A stretch of DNA of 64,000 nucleotides, taken from NCBI RefSeq assembly GCF_040549485.1, contig NZ_JBEPTK010000003.1, forward strand, positions 1 to 64,000, written 5' to 3'. Source of the DNA: Constrictibacter sp. MBR-5. GTDB lineage: Bacteria; Pseudomonadota; Alphaproteobacteria; JAJUGE01. Shown one piece after another: positions 38,434-47,218 of this stretch (within the stretch, counting starts at the first letter, position 1; every line of letters begins with the position of its first letter). Both the position numbers and the translations under genes were made by a program. The notes under the pieces were generated by a model that was given only the letters and a program-made list of their open reading frames with translations, was not told where the DNA came from and did not search any database.

Positions 38434-38520
38434 GTAGGGGCGGGGCTTGCCCCGCCCGCCCGCATGTAACATCCGGCATTCCGAATGACCGATGGAGGGG
38501 CGGGGCAAGCCCACCCCTAC
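38434..38520. repeat. long inverted repeat with nested palindromes (REP-like)
   Basis: GTAGGGGCGGGGCTTGCCCC begins the left arm (38434 on); its near-complement ends at 38520 (…CCACCCCTAC). Each arm is itself palindromic around CTTG / CAAG, giving a dyad of about 85 bp. It lies between the acyl-CoA dehydrogenase and MmgE/PrpD genes and looks like an intergenic REP/MITE-type element. Confidence 0.75.
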
Positions 38521-38533
38521 GAAATCATCGGAA

Positions 38534-39976
38534 TCAGCCGCCGAGGCCTTCCTCGAGGTCGAGCGCCTCGCCGAGGCCGTCGAGCGACAGGACGAGGTCG
38601 CGGATACGTTCCGCCCGCTCGCGGCTGACCGCCATCATGGCGTTGTCCATGTATTTCGCGACGATGTCGTCGGTGGACAGCGGCCGGTCGCCCGCGCCGC
38701 GATTCTTCGCCTCGCGGTGGCGCAGCGTGCGGCCGTCGACGGTCTCGATCACGACCTCGCCGGAATAATAGTTCGGGAAGGGCGAGTCCGGGTCGACCTC
38801 GTAGTCGACCTTGGCGGCGAGTTCGAGGATGGCACGGTCGCCGGTAACCTCGGGCTCCAGCTCGGCGAGCCCGAACTTGCCGCGCAGCACACAGGCAGCG
38901 ATGATGTAGGGGATGCTGAACTGCGCTTCGTAGGCGCCCTGCGGCACCCGCTTCGCCGCGAGCGGCTCGCAGACCACCTTGACGGTCGGGGCCGGCATCC
39001 GCGCCAGCACGCGCTTGATCTGCTCCGCCTTCAGGCCGTGCTCGGCGACGAGGGCCAGGGTGGCGTCGGCGGTCGCATGGTTGAAGTGGCAGGCCGGGAA
39101 TGGCTTCACGGCGCTGCGCATCACCTCCCAGCGGTCGAACATCGCCTCGGTGGCGCGCTCCATGTGCACGTCGGCGGCGAGCGGGCCGAGATGCGCGTTC
39201 CACAGGCCGAAGCGACCCTCATAGGCGCGTTTCGGCCCGACGAAGCCGTGCTTCGCCATCGCCGCCGCGGTGATGCCGGAAACGGCGGCCCAGCCCGGAT
39301 GCATCCGCTTCGTCCAGGCGCCGTCCTCGAGGAACTCCAGGCTGCCCGATCCCATCGAGAGCGCGATGCCCTGCGCCATGGCGAGCTGCTCGTCGCTCGC
39401 GCCGAACAGCTTGCCGGCGGTGATCGCGCAGCCGAACGCGCCGAGGATGCCGGTCGGGTGGAAACCCACCAGATGCCACTGGCCCTCGGTCACCGAGCCG
39501 ATCCGCCCGATCACCTCGTGGCCCGCCACATAGGCCGCCAGCAGGTCCTTGCCGGTCTGCCCCTCCTGCGCCGCGACGCCGAGCGCCGTCGGCAGCAGCG
39601 AGCAGGTGATGTGCGTCGCCGCCTGGATGTGGGTGTCGTCGTAGTCGAGGCCGTGGATCAGCACGCCGTTGACCAGGGCCGCGTCGCGCAGCGGCAACCG
39701 CGTCGCCATGCCGATCACCGCATGCTCGCCGGGACCGCCGAGCGCACGCGACGCATTCAGCGTGCGATGCGCGAAGTCGTAGCGCGTCGACGCCAGCGCG
39801 ATGCCGACGGAATCGAGCATCAGTTCCTTGGCGCGCTGCCGCACGGCCGCGGGAATGTTGTCGTAGGTGATGGCGTTGGCGAACCGCGCCAGCGTCTCGG
39901 CGATGTTGGCGCCGGGCTGGATGGCGGGGACGGTGGTTTCGCTACGCTTCGTCGGAAACGGGATAGCGGTGCTCAT
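38534..39976 (-). CDS. MmgE/PrpD family protein
   Basis: Member of the 2-methylcitrate dehydratase / cis-aconitate decarboxylase family, 480 aa. N-terminal segments: LARFANAITYDNIPAAVRQRAKELMLDSVGIALAS, the active-site-region HGLDYDDTHIQAATHITCSLLPTALGVAAQE, and GFHPTGILGAFGCAITAGKL. GGAGGAT precedes the start at 39976. Close relatives of known enzymes cannot be told apart by eye, so the substrate is open. It shares strand with the CaiB/acyl-CoA dehydrogenase pair, separated by the palindromic element. Confidence 0.9.
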   Translation of the reverse strand: MSTAIPFPTKRSETTVPAIQPGANIAETLARFANAITYDNIPAAVRQRAKELMLDSVGIALASTRYDFAHRTLNASRALGGPGEHAVIGMATRLPLRDAALVNGVLIHGLDYDDTHIQAATHITCSLLPTALGVAAQEGQTGKDLLAAYVAGHEVIGRIGSVTEGQWHLVGFHPTGILGAFGCAITAGKLFGASDEQLAMAQGIALSMGSGSLEFLEDGAWTKRMHPGWAAVSGITAAAMAKHGFVGPKRAYEGRFGLWNAHLGPLAADVHMERATEAMFDRWEVMRSAVKPFPACHFNHATADATLALVAEHGLKAEQIKRVLARMPAPTVKVVCEPLAAKRVPQGAYEAQFSIPYIIAACVLRGKFGLAELEPEVTGDRAILELAAKVDYEVDPDSPFPNYYSGEVVIETVDGRTLRHREAKNRGAGDRPLSTDDIVAKYMDNAMMAVSRERAERIRDLVLSLDGLGEALDLEEGLGG

Positions 39977-40104
39977 CGCGGCATCCTCCTGCAGCGGGCC
40001 CATTCCGGGCATTCTATAGGCGCCCGCCGCCCGCTCTGCACGACGGTACGCCGCGGCCGCTCCGCACCGCCCCGACGCCGCGGGACCGCGCGGAGCGAAG
40101 CCGC

Positions 40105-40746
40105 TCAGAGATCGACGCGGCGCTTGCCGATGATCGCCAGGAACTCCCGGCGCGTCGCCTCGTTGTCGCGGAACTCGCCGAGCATGCGGCTGGTCACCGT
40201 CTGGACGTCCGGCTTGTAGACGCCGCGCGTCGACATGCACTCGTGCACGGCCTCCAGCATGACCGCCACGCCGCGCGGCTTCAGCACCTCGGCCAGGGTG
40301 TTGGCGATCTGCGCCGTCATCTTTTCCTGGATCTGCAGGCGCTTGCCGTAGACCTCGACGACGCGCGCCAGCTTGCTGATGCCGACGACGCGGTTGGTCG
40401 GGATGTAGGCGACGTGCGCCTTGCCGATGATCGGCGCGACGTGGTGCTCGCAGTGGGATTCGAAGCGGATATCGCGCAGGACGATCATCTCGTCGTAGCC
40501 CTCGACCTCCTCGAAGGTGCGGGCGAGCATGTCCGCCGGGTCCTCGTTGTACCCGTTGAACCAGTCTTCCCACGCGCGCACGACCCGGCCGGGCGTGTCG
40601 AGCAGGCCGTCGCGGTCCGGGTCGTCGCCCGTCCAGCGCAGCAGCACCCGGACGGCGGCCTCGGCCTCCTCGCGGCTCGGACGTTCGATCTTCCGTGGCG
40701 TGTCCAGATGAGCACGCTCGAGATCGAGTGGGGTGGTCGAACTCAA
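40105..40746 (-). CDS. folE: GTP cyclohydrolase I
   Basis: First enzyme of tetrahydrofolate (and queuosine) synthesis, converting GTP to dihydroneopterin triphosphate; 213 aa, homodecameric. Zinc/active-site motifs: [45 protein letters not shown] and [12 protein letters not shown]. The start is TTG 40746, with AAGGA about 8 nt upstream. A short CCGGCGG hairpin (40773-40792) lies in its leader. Confidence 0.97.
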   Translation of the reverse strand: MSSTTPLDLERAHLDTPRKIERPSREEAEAAVRVLLRWTGDDPDRDGLLDTPGRVVRAWEDWFNGYNEDPADMLARTFEEVEGYDEMIVLRDIRFESHCEHHVAPIIGKAHVAYIPTNRVVGISKLARVVEVYGKRLQIQEKMTAQIANTLAEVLKPRGVAVMLEAVHECMSTRGVYKPDVQTVTSRMLGEFRDNEATRREFLAIIGKRRVDL

Positions 40747-40845
40747 GGCAAAATTCCTTTCGTCTGGCGCCGCCGGCGGCTTTGCCCGCCGGGAGGATGT
40801 GGGCGCAAAGTCGCCACGGTCAACAATGCCGGCATACGCCGACGA

Positions 40846-41238
40846 TCAGTGTACGGATTGCCGGATATGGGGACTGTCGAGCGAAAATGCCGGAATCGCC
40901 ACGTCGAACGTCTGCCCGTCTTCCGTCGTCATCTGATATGTCCCCACCATGAAGCCGGACGGCGTCGAGAGCGGGGTGCCGCTGCTGTAGTCGAAACTGT
41001 CGCCCGGCTTGAGCACCGGCTGTTCGCCGATCACGCCCGCGCCGCGCACCTCGTGGGCGCGCCCGGAACTGTCCACGATCCGCCAGTAGCGGGTGAGCAG
41101 TTGCACGGTCTCCTGGCCCTGGTTCTCGATACGGATGTGGTAGGCCCAGACATAGTGGCTCTCGTCCGGCCTCGACTGGTCCTCCAGATATTCCGGCCGC
41201 ACGGTGATCGTCACCGAACGGGTCGTCTTGGTGTACAT
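40846..41238 (-). CDS. apaG: ApaG (CorD) protein
   Basis: Fibronectin-III-like single domain of 130 aa. Features: ITVRPEYLEDQSRPDESHYVWAYHIRIENQG, LLTRYWRIVDSSGR, and LKPGDSFDYSSGTPLSTPSGFMVGTYQM. Associated with Co2+ resistance and Mg2+ efflux in enterobacteria; the molecular role is unclear. It is 99 bp upstream of folE and 86 bp downstream of metZ, same strand. Confidence 0.96.
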   Translation of the reverse strand: MYTKTTRSVTITVRPEYLEDQSRPDESHYVWAYHIRIENQGQETVQLLTRYWRIVDSSGRAHEVRGAGVIGEQPVLKPGDSFDYSSGTPLSTPSGFMVGTYQMTTEDGQTFDVAIPAFSLDSPHIRQSVH

Positions 41239-41324
41239 CGCCTGGAGTCCTCAGGTGGGCTCGCGGCCTTGAGGGCCGCGGCCCGATACTAAGGCGGGCG
41301 ATCCCGTGCCTCAACCCGGCGCCG

Positions 41325-42524
41325 TCACGACGCCGCGGCCAGTGCCTGTTCCAGGTCGTCCCGAAGGTCGGCCGCGTCTTCGAGGCCGACGGACAGCCGC
41401 AGCAGGCCCGGCGTGATGCCGAGATGCGCCTTGTCGGCGTCGGACAGGCGCTGGTGCGTCGTCGTCGCCGGGTGGCAGATCAAGCTCTTGGAATCGCCGA
41501 GATTGTTGGAAATGTCGATTAATTTCAACGCGTTGAGGAAACGGAACGCCGCGTCCTTGCCGCCCGCCAGTTCGAAGGCGATGACGGTGCCGCCCGCCGT
41601 CATCTGGCGCATGGCGAGCGCGTGCTGCGGGTGGGATTCGAGTCCCGGGTAGAGCACGCGGCCGAGGCCCTTCCGGCCGTCGAGGAAGCGGGCGACCTCC
41701 AGGGCGTTGCGGCAGTGCTTCTCGACGCGCAGCGGCAGCGTCTCCAGCGCCTTGAGCATCACCCAGGCGTTGAACGGGCTCAGAGCCGGGCCGGTGTGGC
41801 GCAGGAACGGCGTCAGCACGTCCTTGATGAAGGCCGTGTCGCCGAGCACCGCGCCGCCGAGGCAGCGCCCCTGGCCGTCGATGTGCTTGGTCGCGGAATA
41901 GACGACGATGTCCGCACCGAGCTTCAGCGGCTTCTGGAGCAGCGGCGTGGCGAAGACGTTGTCGACGATCACCCGGGCACCGGCGGCGTGCGCCAGTTCG
42001 GCGATCGCCGGCAGGTCGACGATCTCCAGGGTCGGGTTCGACGGCGATTCCACCAAGACGACATCGGTCGGACGCGACAGGGCCGCGGCCCACTGGTCCA
42101 GGTCGATGCCGTCGACCAGTTCCACCTCGACCCCGAAGCGCGGCAGGATCTCCTGGAGGATGTAGAGACACGACCCGAAGAGGGCACGCGCCGCGACGAC
42201 GCGCCCGCCCGCCTTCAGCTGGCAGACCAGCGCCGCGTAGACGGCCGCCATGCCGCTCGCCGTGGTCCGGCAGGCTTCCGCACCCTCGATCAGGCGCAGC
42301 CGATCCTCCAGCATCGTCAGCGTCGGATTGGCGTAGCGCGAATAGACATAGCGCTCGAGCTTGTTGGAGAAGGAGGCCTCGGCCTCCTCGGCGCTGCCGT
42401 AGACGTAGCCGGAGGTGAGGTAGAGGCCCTCGCTGGTCTCGCGATGCTCGGAACGGATGGTGCCGCCGCGAACGAGCAGGGTCGCCTCGCGCCAGCCGTC
42501 GGTATCGGGATTGTTTTCGCTCAT
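41325..42524 (-). CDS. metZ: O-succinylhomoserine sulfhydrylase
   Basis: PLP enzyme that makes homocysteine directly from O-succinylhomoserine and sulfide, 399 aa. Motifs: YVYSRYANPTLTMLEDRL, TASGMAAVYAAL, VESPSNPTLEIVDLPAI, and the PLP lysine in VVYSATKHIDGQGRCLGG. It is under a SAM-II riboswitch and terminator upstream, so expression should fall when SAM is high. GAGG precedes the ATG. MetZ rather than MetB is favoured by the alphaproteobacterial context and the riboswitch. Confidence 0.93.
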   Translation of the reverse strand: MSENNPDTDGWREATLLVRGGTIRSEHRETSEGLYLTSGYVYGSAEEAEASFSNKLERYVYSRYANPTLTMLEDRLRLIEGAEACRTTASGMAAVYAALVCQLKAGGRVVAARALFGSCLYILQEILPRFGVEVELVDGIDLDQWAAALSRPTDVVLVESPSNPTLEIVDLPAIAELAHAAGARVIVDNVFATPLLQKPLKLGADIVVYSATKHIDGQGRCLGGAVLGDTAFIKDVLTPFLRHTGPALSPFNAWVMLKALETLPLRVEKHCRNALEVARFLDGRKGLGRVLYPGLESHPQHALAMRQMTAGGTVIAFELAGGKDAAFRFLNALKLIDISNNLGDSKSLICHPATTTHQRLSDADKAHLGITPGLLRLSVGLEDAADLRDDLEQALAAAS

Positions 42525-42607
42525 ATCGTCCCTCGTCGGCTCCCGGTCGGGAGCGGTCTGAAGACCGGAGGCCGAAGGCCCAGCCATGTTCCTGCCGCAA
42601 CGGGAAC

Positions 42608-42635
42608 AAAAAAGCCCCGACGCAACGGCCGGGGC
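42608..42635 (-). terminator. intrinsic terminator of the metZ leader
   Basis: Minus-strand hairpin GCCCCG / CGGGGC (42630-42635 / 42614-42619) followed by six T. It lies just after the SAM-II aptamer and before metZ, as expected for the expression platform of a transcription-attenuating riboswitch. Confidence 0.88.
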
Positions 42636-42645
42636 CCATGACAGG

Positions 42646-42706
42646 CCGACCTTTTAGCGCGCTTGTTTAACGTGGCCGCAATCCGGTCGATCAAATCGCC
42701 ACGATC
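42646..42706 (-). ncRNA. SAM-II riboswitch
   Basis: On the minus strand, P1 arms GTGGC / GCCAC enclose GATTTG and CCGGATTGC; then GTTAAA, and CGCTAAAAGG completing the pseudoknot side. This is the SAM-II consensus known from alphaproteobacterial met genes. Upon SAM binding the downstream terminator should form and metZ be switched off. Confidence 0.9.
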
Positions 42707-42882
42707 ACCGACATTTAGAACCGGCTCCGAACGGCGTCAAGCGGATCGTCGTGCCCGCAAAACAGCCAGAACGTCGCCGGATGCCCAGCGGGTAGCCCGA
42801 TGCCGCGGCCCGGACCGGGCGCGCTTGGTGGCATGGCGATTGCCTCTGCGGTGCAGACGCCAGCCGAAGGGAACCCCGACGC

Positions 42883-43878
42883 ATGCTCCAGAACGCCTAC
42901 CGCATCGGCCTCGCCATCGCTGCCCTCTTCGCCGCTTCCGGCGCGGCAACGGGGGCTGCGGCCGCCGACAAGGCGCATCTCCAGCTCGACTGGATCCCGA
43001 CCGGCGAGCATGCCGCCTATTTCGCCGGCTGGCAGAAGGGCATGTGGGAGAAGCACGGCATCGAGATCACCATGGCGCGCGGCTACGGCTCCGGCGACAC
43101 GATCGCCAAGCTCGCCGGCGGCGCGGCCGACTTCGGCGTCGCCGACATCGCCGCCGTGTTCACCGGCCGTCAGCGGACGCAGACGCCGGTCAAGGCGATC
43201 AGCGCCGTCTACACCCATTCGCCGCACTCGCTCTTCGTCCTGAAAAAGAGCGGCATCGCCGAATTCAAGGGCCTGGAAGGCAAGAAGATCGGCATCACGC
43301 CGGGCAACAGCCACAAGCTCTACTTCCCGAACGTCGCCGCGCGCGCCGGTACCGATCCCGAGAAGATCGTCTGGGTGAACACGGACGCGTCGGCCATGGC
43401 GGCGATGCTGATCACCGGCCGCATCGACGCCGCGCCCTTCTACTCGATCCACCACTACTACCAGAACAAGGCCGCCGTCCGTGCCGGCGAGGAGATCGCC
43501 GTGCTGCCGTTCGAGAAGACCGGCTTCACGATCTACGCCGCCTCCCTCGTGGCCACCGACGAGATGATCGCGAACAAGCCGGACCTGACGAAGCGCTTCC
43601 TCGCAGGGGCCTGGGATTCCTTCAAGTGGGCCAAGGACAACCAGAAGGAGGCGTGCGAGCTGCACGTGAAGAAGAACCCCGAGGTCGACGTCGACGACTG
43701 CATGGGCAGCCTGAAGGCGACCATGGGCTTCGTCTTCAACGACCATTCCGAGAAGACCGGCTTCGGCCGCTTCGACCCCGAGCGGCTGAAATACACCTGG
43801 GAGGTCGTGGCCGCCTCGCAGGACATGCCGAAGGACTGGGACTACGCGCAGGCCGTCGACACCAGCCTGTTGCCGTGA
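42883..43878 (+). CDS. ABC transporter substrate-binding protein, NMT1/THI5 family
   Basis: Periplasmic receptor of 331 aa with a signal peptide (cleaved near AAAADK). LQLDWIPTGEHAAYFAGWQKGMWEKHGIEITMARGYGSGDTIAKLAGGAADFGVADIAAV is the family's N-terminal lobe. Such receptors bind pyrimidines, thiamine precursors, sulfonates or other heterocycles. Thirty-one bases separate it from the ATPase gene. With the downstream amidohydrolase, a cyclic nitrogen compound is a reasonable guess. Confidence 0.92.
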   Translation: MLQNAYRIGLAIAALFAASGAATGAAAADKAHLQLDWIPTGEHAAYFAGWQKGMWEKHGIEITMARGYGSGDTIAKLAGGAADFGVADIAAVFTGRQRTQTPVKAISAVYTHSPHSLFVLKKSGIAEFKGLEGKKIGITPGNSHKLYFPNVAARAGTDPEKIVWVNTDASAMAAMLITGRIDAAPFYSIHHYYQNKAAVRAGEEIAVLPFEKTGFTIYAASLVATDEMIANKPDLTKRFLAGAWDSFKWAKDNQKEACELHVKKNPEVDVDDCMGSLKATMGFVFNDHSEKTGFGRFDPERLKYTWEVVAASQDMPKDWDYAQAVDTSLLP

Positions 43879-43909
43879 ACGTGCGGCATCCGCAGAGCCC
43901 GGCGGCGTC

Positions 43910-44689
43910 ATGATCCGGGTCGACCGCGTCACCAAGGTCTTCCGGTCGCGCGACGGCGCCGACGTCACGGCGCTGTCCGACGTCTCGATGGAGATCGGCC
44001 GGAACGAGTTCGTGGCACTCGTCGGCGCCTCGGGCTGCGGCAAGTCCACCCTGCTGCGGATGATCGGCGGCCTGCTGTCGCCATCCCAGGGCGGGATCGA
44101 GGTGGCCGGCACACCGGTCGCCGGGCCGCGGCGCGACACCGGTATCGTCTTCCAGAGCCCGACGCTGCTGCCCTGGGCGACCGTCCTCGACAACGTGCTG
44201 TTCCCGCTGAAGATCATGCGCCAGGTCGATTCCGGGGCGATGGACCGGGCGCACGCCCTGATCGACCTCGCCGGGCTGCACGGCTTCGACGGCAAGTATC
44301 CGCGCGAACTGTCGGGCGGCATGCAGCAGCGCGCCGCCATCTGCCGCGCGCTGATCCAGGACCCCGACATCCTGCTGATGGACGAGCCGTTCGGCGCGCT
44401 CGACGCGCTGACGCGCGAGGAGATGACGCTGGAACTGCTCCGCATCTGGACCGAACAGCCGAAGACAATCGTCTTCGTCACCCACTCGATCCCCGAGGCG
44501 GTGCTGCTGGCGGACCGCGTGATCGTGATGTCGCCGCGCCCCGGCCGCATCGCCGAGGTGATCGACGTGCCGCTGCCGCGCCCGCGCGACTTCGCGTCCG
44601 AGGCGAGCCCCGACTTCCAGGCCTGCGCCGGCCGGATCCGCAGCCTGATCTTCGGTGCGCGCCGTCCGCGCGCCGACACCGCAGCCTGA
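43910..44689 (+). CDS. ABC transporter ATP-binding protein (nitrate/sulfonate/HMP class)
   Basis: ATPase of 259 aa. Walker A GASGCGKSTLLRM, Q-loop VFQSPTLLPWATV, signature LSGGMQQRAAICRAL and Walker B ILLMDEPFGALDA, H-loop VTHSIPEAV. It powers the permease encoded next (16 nt apart). Confidence 0.95.
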   Translation: MIRVDRVTKVFRSRDGADVTALSDVSMEIGRNEFVALVGASGCGKSTLLRMIGGLLSPSQGGIEVAGTPVAGPRRDTGIVFQSPTLLPWATVLDNVLFPLKIMRQVDSGAMDRAHALIDLAGLHGFDGKYPRELSGGMQQRAAICRALIQDPDILLMDEPFGALDALTREEMTLELLRIWTEQPKTIVFVTHSIPEAVLLADRVIVMSPRPGRIAEVIDVPLPRPRDFASEASPDFQACAGRIRSLIFGARRPRADTAA

Positions 44690-44705
44690 CCCGGCGGAAC
44701 GCCAG

Positions 44706-45500
44706 ATGCAGAACCCATCCCTGCGCCGCTCCCTCGCTTCGGCCCGCGACGTCCTGCTGCCGACGCTCGTGCTCATCGGGCTGATCGTCGTCTGGGAGGC
44801 GGCCGTCGATTTCTTCGGCATCCGGGAATTCATCCTGCCGGCGCCGAGCGCCATCTGGACGGCGACGACGGCGATCTGGGGCACGGTGATGGACCATACG
44901 ATCGCGACGCTGACCACCGTCGTCGTGGGATTCCTGGTGTCGATCGCGATCAGCCTGCCGCTGGCGGTCTTCATCACCGCCTCGCCCTGGATATCGACCG
45001 CGGTCTATCCGCTGCTGGTGCTGACCCAGTCGATCCCGAAGGTGGCGCTGGCGCCGATCCTGGTGATCGCGCTGGGTGCCAACGAGGCGCCGCGCATCGT
45101 CATCACCTTCCTGGTCGCCTTCTTCCCGCTGGTGATCGCCATCGCGACGGGCCTGCTGTCCGTCCCCGCGGAACTGATCGAGCTGGGCCGCTCCTACCGG
45201 GCGTCGCGCCTGCAGGAGCTGTGGCGCATCCGGCTGCCCTATGCCGTGCCCTTCATCTTCAGCGGCCTGAAGGTGGCGGTGGCGCTCGCCGTCGTCGGCG
45301 CCGTGGTCGGCGAGTTCGTCGCGGCGGACCGCGGCCTCGGCTACCTGATCACCACCTCCACGGCCTTCTTCAAGACGCCGCTCGCGTTCGGCGCGATGAT
45401 CCTGCTGTCGCTGATGGGCATCGTGCTGTTCCAGGCGGTGGTCGTCATCGAACGCGTCTTCTTCCCCTGGTCGTCGGGCCAGGACACCGTCGTCGGCTGA
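44706..45500 (+). CDS. ABC transporter permease (SsuC/TauC/ThiX-like)
   Basis: Six-TM permease of 264 aa with the EAA loop AELIELGRSYRASRLQELWRIRLPYAVPFIFSGLKVAV. ATG 44706 follows the ATPase stop; the frame is open 51 nt further upstream but overlaps that gene. An amidohydrolase gene follows after 41 nt. Confidence 0.93.
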   Translation: MQNPSLRRSLASARDVLLPTLVLIGLIVVWEAAVDFFGIREFILPAPSAIWTATTAIWGTVMDHTIATLTTVVVGFLVSIAISLPLAVFITASPWISTAVYPLLVLTQSIPKVALAPILVIALGANEAPRIVITFLVAFFPLVIAIATGLLSVPAELIELGRSYRASRLQELWRIRLPYAVPFIFSGLKVAVALAVVGAVVGEFVAADRGLGYLITTSTAFFKTPLAFGAMILLSLMGIVLFQAVVVIERVFFPWSSGQDTVVG

Positions 45501-45541
45501 ACGCGTCCGCCAGAGAACCCGCCGGAACGAGGGACAGGACA

Positions 45542-47041
45542 ATGACCTACACCATCATTCGCAACGGCCGCCTCGTCGATGCGGCGGCGCATCGCGCCGA
45601 CCCGACCGACATCCTGATCGAGGACGGCACGATCGTGGCGGTCGGCGCGCCGGGGATGGACGCCCCGGAAGGTGCGACCGCGATCGACGCCACCGCGCGG
45701 CTGATGCACCCCGGCCTGATCAATGCGCACACCCACGGCCACGGCGGGCTGGCCAAGGGCATGGGCGACCGCTGGACGCTGGAACTGCTGCTCGCCGCGG
45801 GCCCCTGGACCAACGGCGCCCGGACGCTGGAGGACAAGTATCTGGCGACGGCCATCGGTGCGGCCGAGATGGTGCTGAAGGGCGTCACCGCCTGCTACGA
45901 CCTGTCCTACGAGTTCCCGGCGCCGACGCGCGAGGGGATGGAGGCGGTCGGCCGCGCCTATGCCGACGTCGGCATGCGCGCCGTCGTGGCGCCGATGGTC
46001 GCGGACCGCAGCTTCTACGACGCGATTCCGGGGCTGATGGAGGCACTGCCGGACTCGCTCCGGAAGGAGGTCGCCAAGCTCCGGCTGGCGCCCTTCGAGA
46101 CCAGCCTCGCCAACATGCGCGACATGCTGCACCACTGGCCGTTCGACCGCGACCGGATCCGGCCGGCGGTGGCGCCGACCATCCCGATGCACTGCACCGA
46201 CGCCTTCCTGACCGGCTGCCGCGACCTCGCGCGCGAATACGGCGTGCCGATCCACAGCCACGTGTCGGAATCGAAGGTCCAGGCGGTCGCGGCGCTGAAG
46301 GTCTGGGGCCACAGCCCGACCGCGCATCTCGACGCGCTCGGCCTGCTGGGGCCCGACTTCACCGTGGCGCACGGCGTTTGGCTCGACGACGACGACATGC
46401 GCCGGCTCGCCGACCAGGGCGGCAGCATCGCGCACAATCCGGGCAGCAACATGCGCCTCGGCAGCGGCATCCTGGCGGCGCGGCGCGCGCTGGAGATCGG
46501 CGTCAACCTGGGCATCGGGACGGACTCGTCCAGCTGCTCCGACAATCAGAACATGTACGAGGCGATGCGGCTCGCGTCCTTCGTGTCGAAGGTGCGCGGG
46601 CCCGACTGGCAGCGCTGGCTGAAGACCGACGAGGTGCTCTCCGCCGCGACCGAGGGCAGCGCCCGGGCGCTGGGCTTCGAGAAGATCGGCCGCATCGCCG
46701 AGGGCTACAAGGCGGACATCGTCTTCCTCGACCTCGGCTCGATCAACTGGATACCGTTCAACGACCCGACCAACCAGATCGTCCACACCGAGGACGGCAC
46801 CGGCGTCGACAAGGTGATGGTCGACGGCAGGATGGTGGTCGAGAACGGCCGGCTCGTGGCGGTCGACCTCGGGCGAATCGCGATCGACGCCGAGGCGGCG
46901 CGGGCGCGGCTGGAGGCCTCCAGCGCGCCGATGAAGGCGCTCTACGACCAGCTCGAGGGCATCGTCGGCACCTTCTGTCCCGGCATGGCGCACCAGCCGC
47001 ACCACATCCACCGCTACGGCGCTTGCCACCATCCGGACTGA
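45542..47041 (+). CDS. amidohydrolase, TRZ/ATZ (cytosine/purine deaminase-like) family
   Basis: TIM-barrel metal-dependent hydrolase/deaminase of 499 aa. Metal and catalytic motifs: INAHTHGHGGLAKG, PIHSHVSESKVQ, VAHGVWLDDDD, and GIGTDSSSCSDNQNMYEA. The ADEP-type HSHVSES block is typical of aminohydrolases acting on heterocycles. As the fourth gene after an NMT1-type importer it probably processes the imported compound. Close relatives include guanine/8-oxoguanine and triazine hydrolases. Confidence 0.9.
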   Translation: MTYTIIRNGRLVDAAAHRADPTDILIEDGTIVAVGAPGMDAPEGATAIDATARLMHPGLINAHTHGHGGLAKGMGDRWTLELLLAAGPWTNGARTLEDKYLATAIGAAEMVLKGVTACYDLSYEFPAPTREGMEAVGRAYADVGMRAVVAPMVADRSFYDAIPGLMEALPDSLRKEVAKLRLAPFETSLANMRDMLHHWPFDRDRIRPAVAPTIPMHCTDAFLTGCRDLAREYGVPIHSHVSESKVQAVAALKVWGHSPTAHLDALGLLGPDFTVAHGVWLDDDDMRRLADQGGSIAHNPGSNMRLGSGILAARRALEIGVNLGIGTDSSSCSDNQNMYEAMRLASFVSKVRGPDWQRWLKTDEVLSAATEGSARALGFEKIGRIAEGYKADIVFLDLGSINWIPFNDPTNQIVHTEDGTGVDKVMVDGRMVVENGRLVAVDLGRIAIDAEAARARLEASSAPMKALYDQLEGIVGTFCPGMAHQPHHIHRYGACHHPD

Positions 47042-47218
47042 GGCGCACGATCCGTTGCGTGTGCGGGTGCGATCACGTCTCTGCGGCGGCCCGCCGCCTC
47101 CGATCCGGCCGTCGGCGGGCCTTCGCCACCCCGGCACGGATTCATGGAACAGGGCTTGCATCCGCGTAGCCGACGCTTCTCCGATCCGGGAGAGGACGCC
47201 CCTGTCCGAGAGGTCCAA

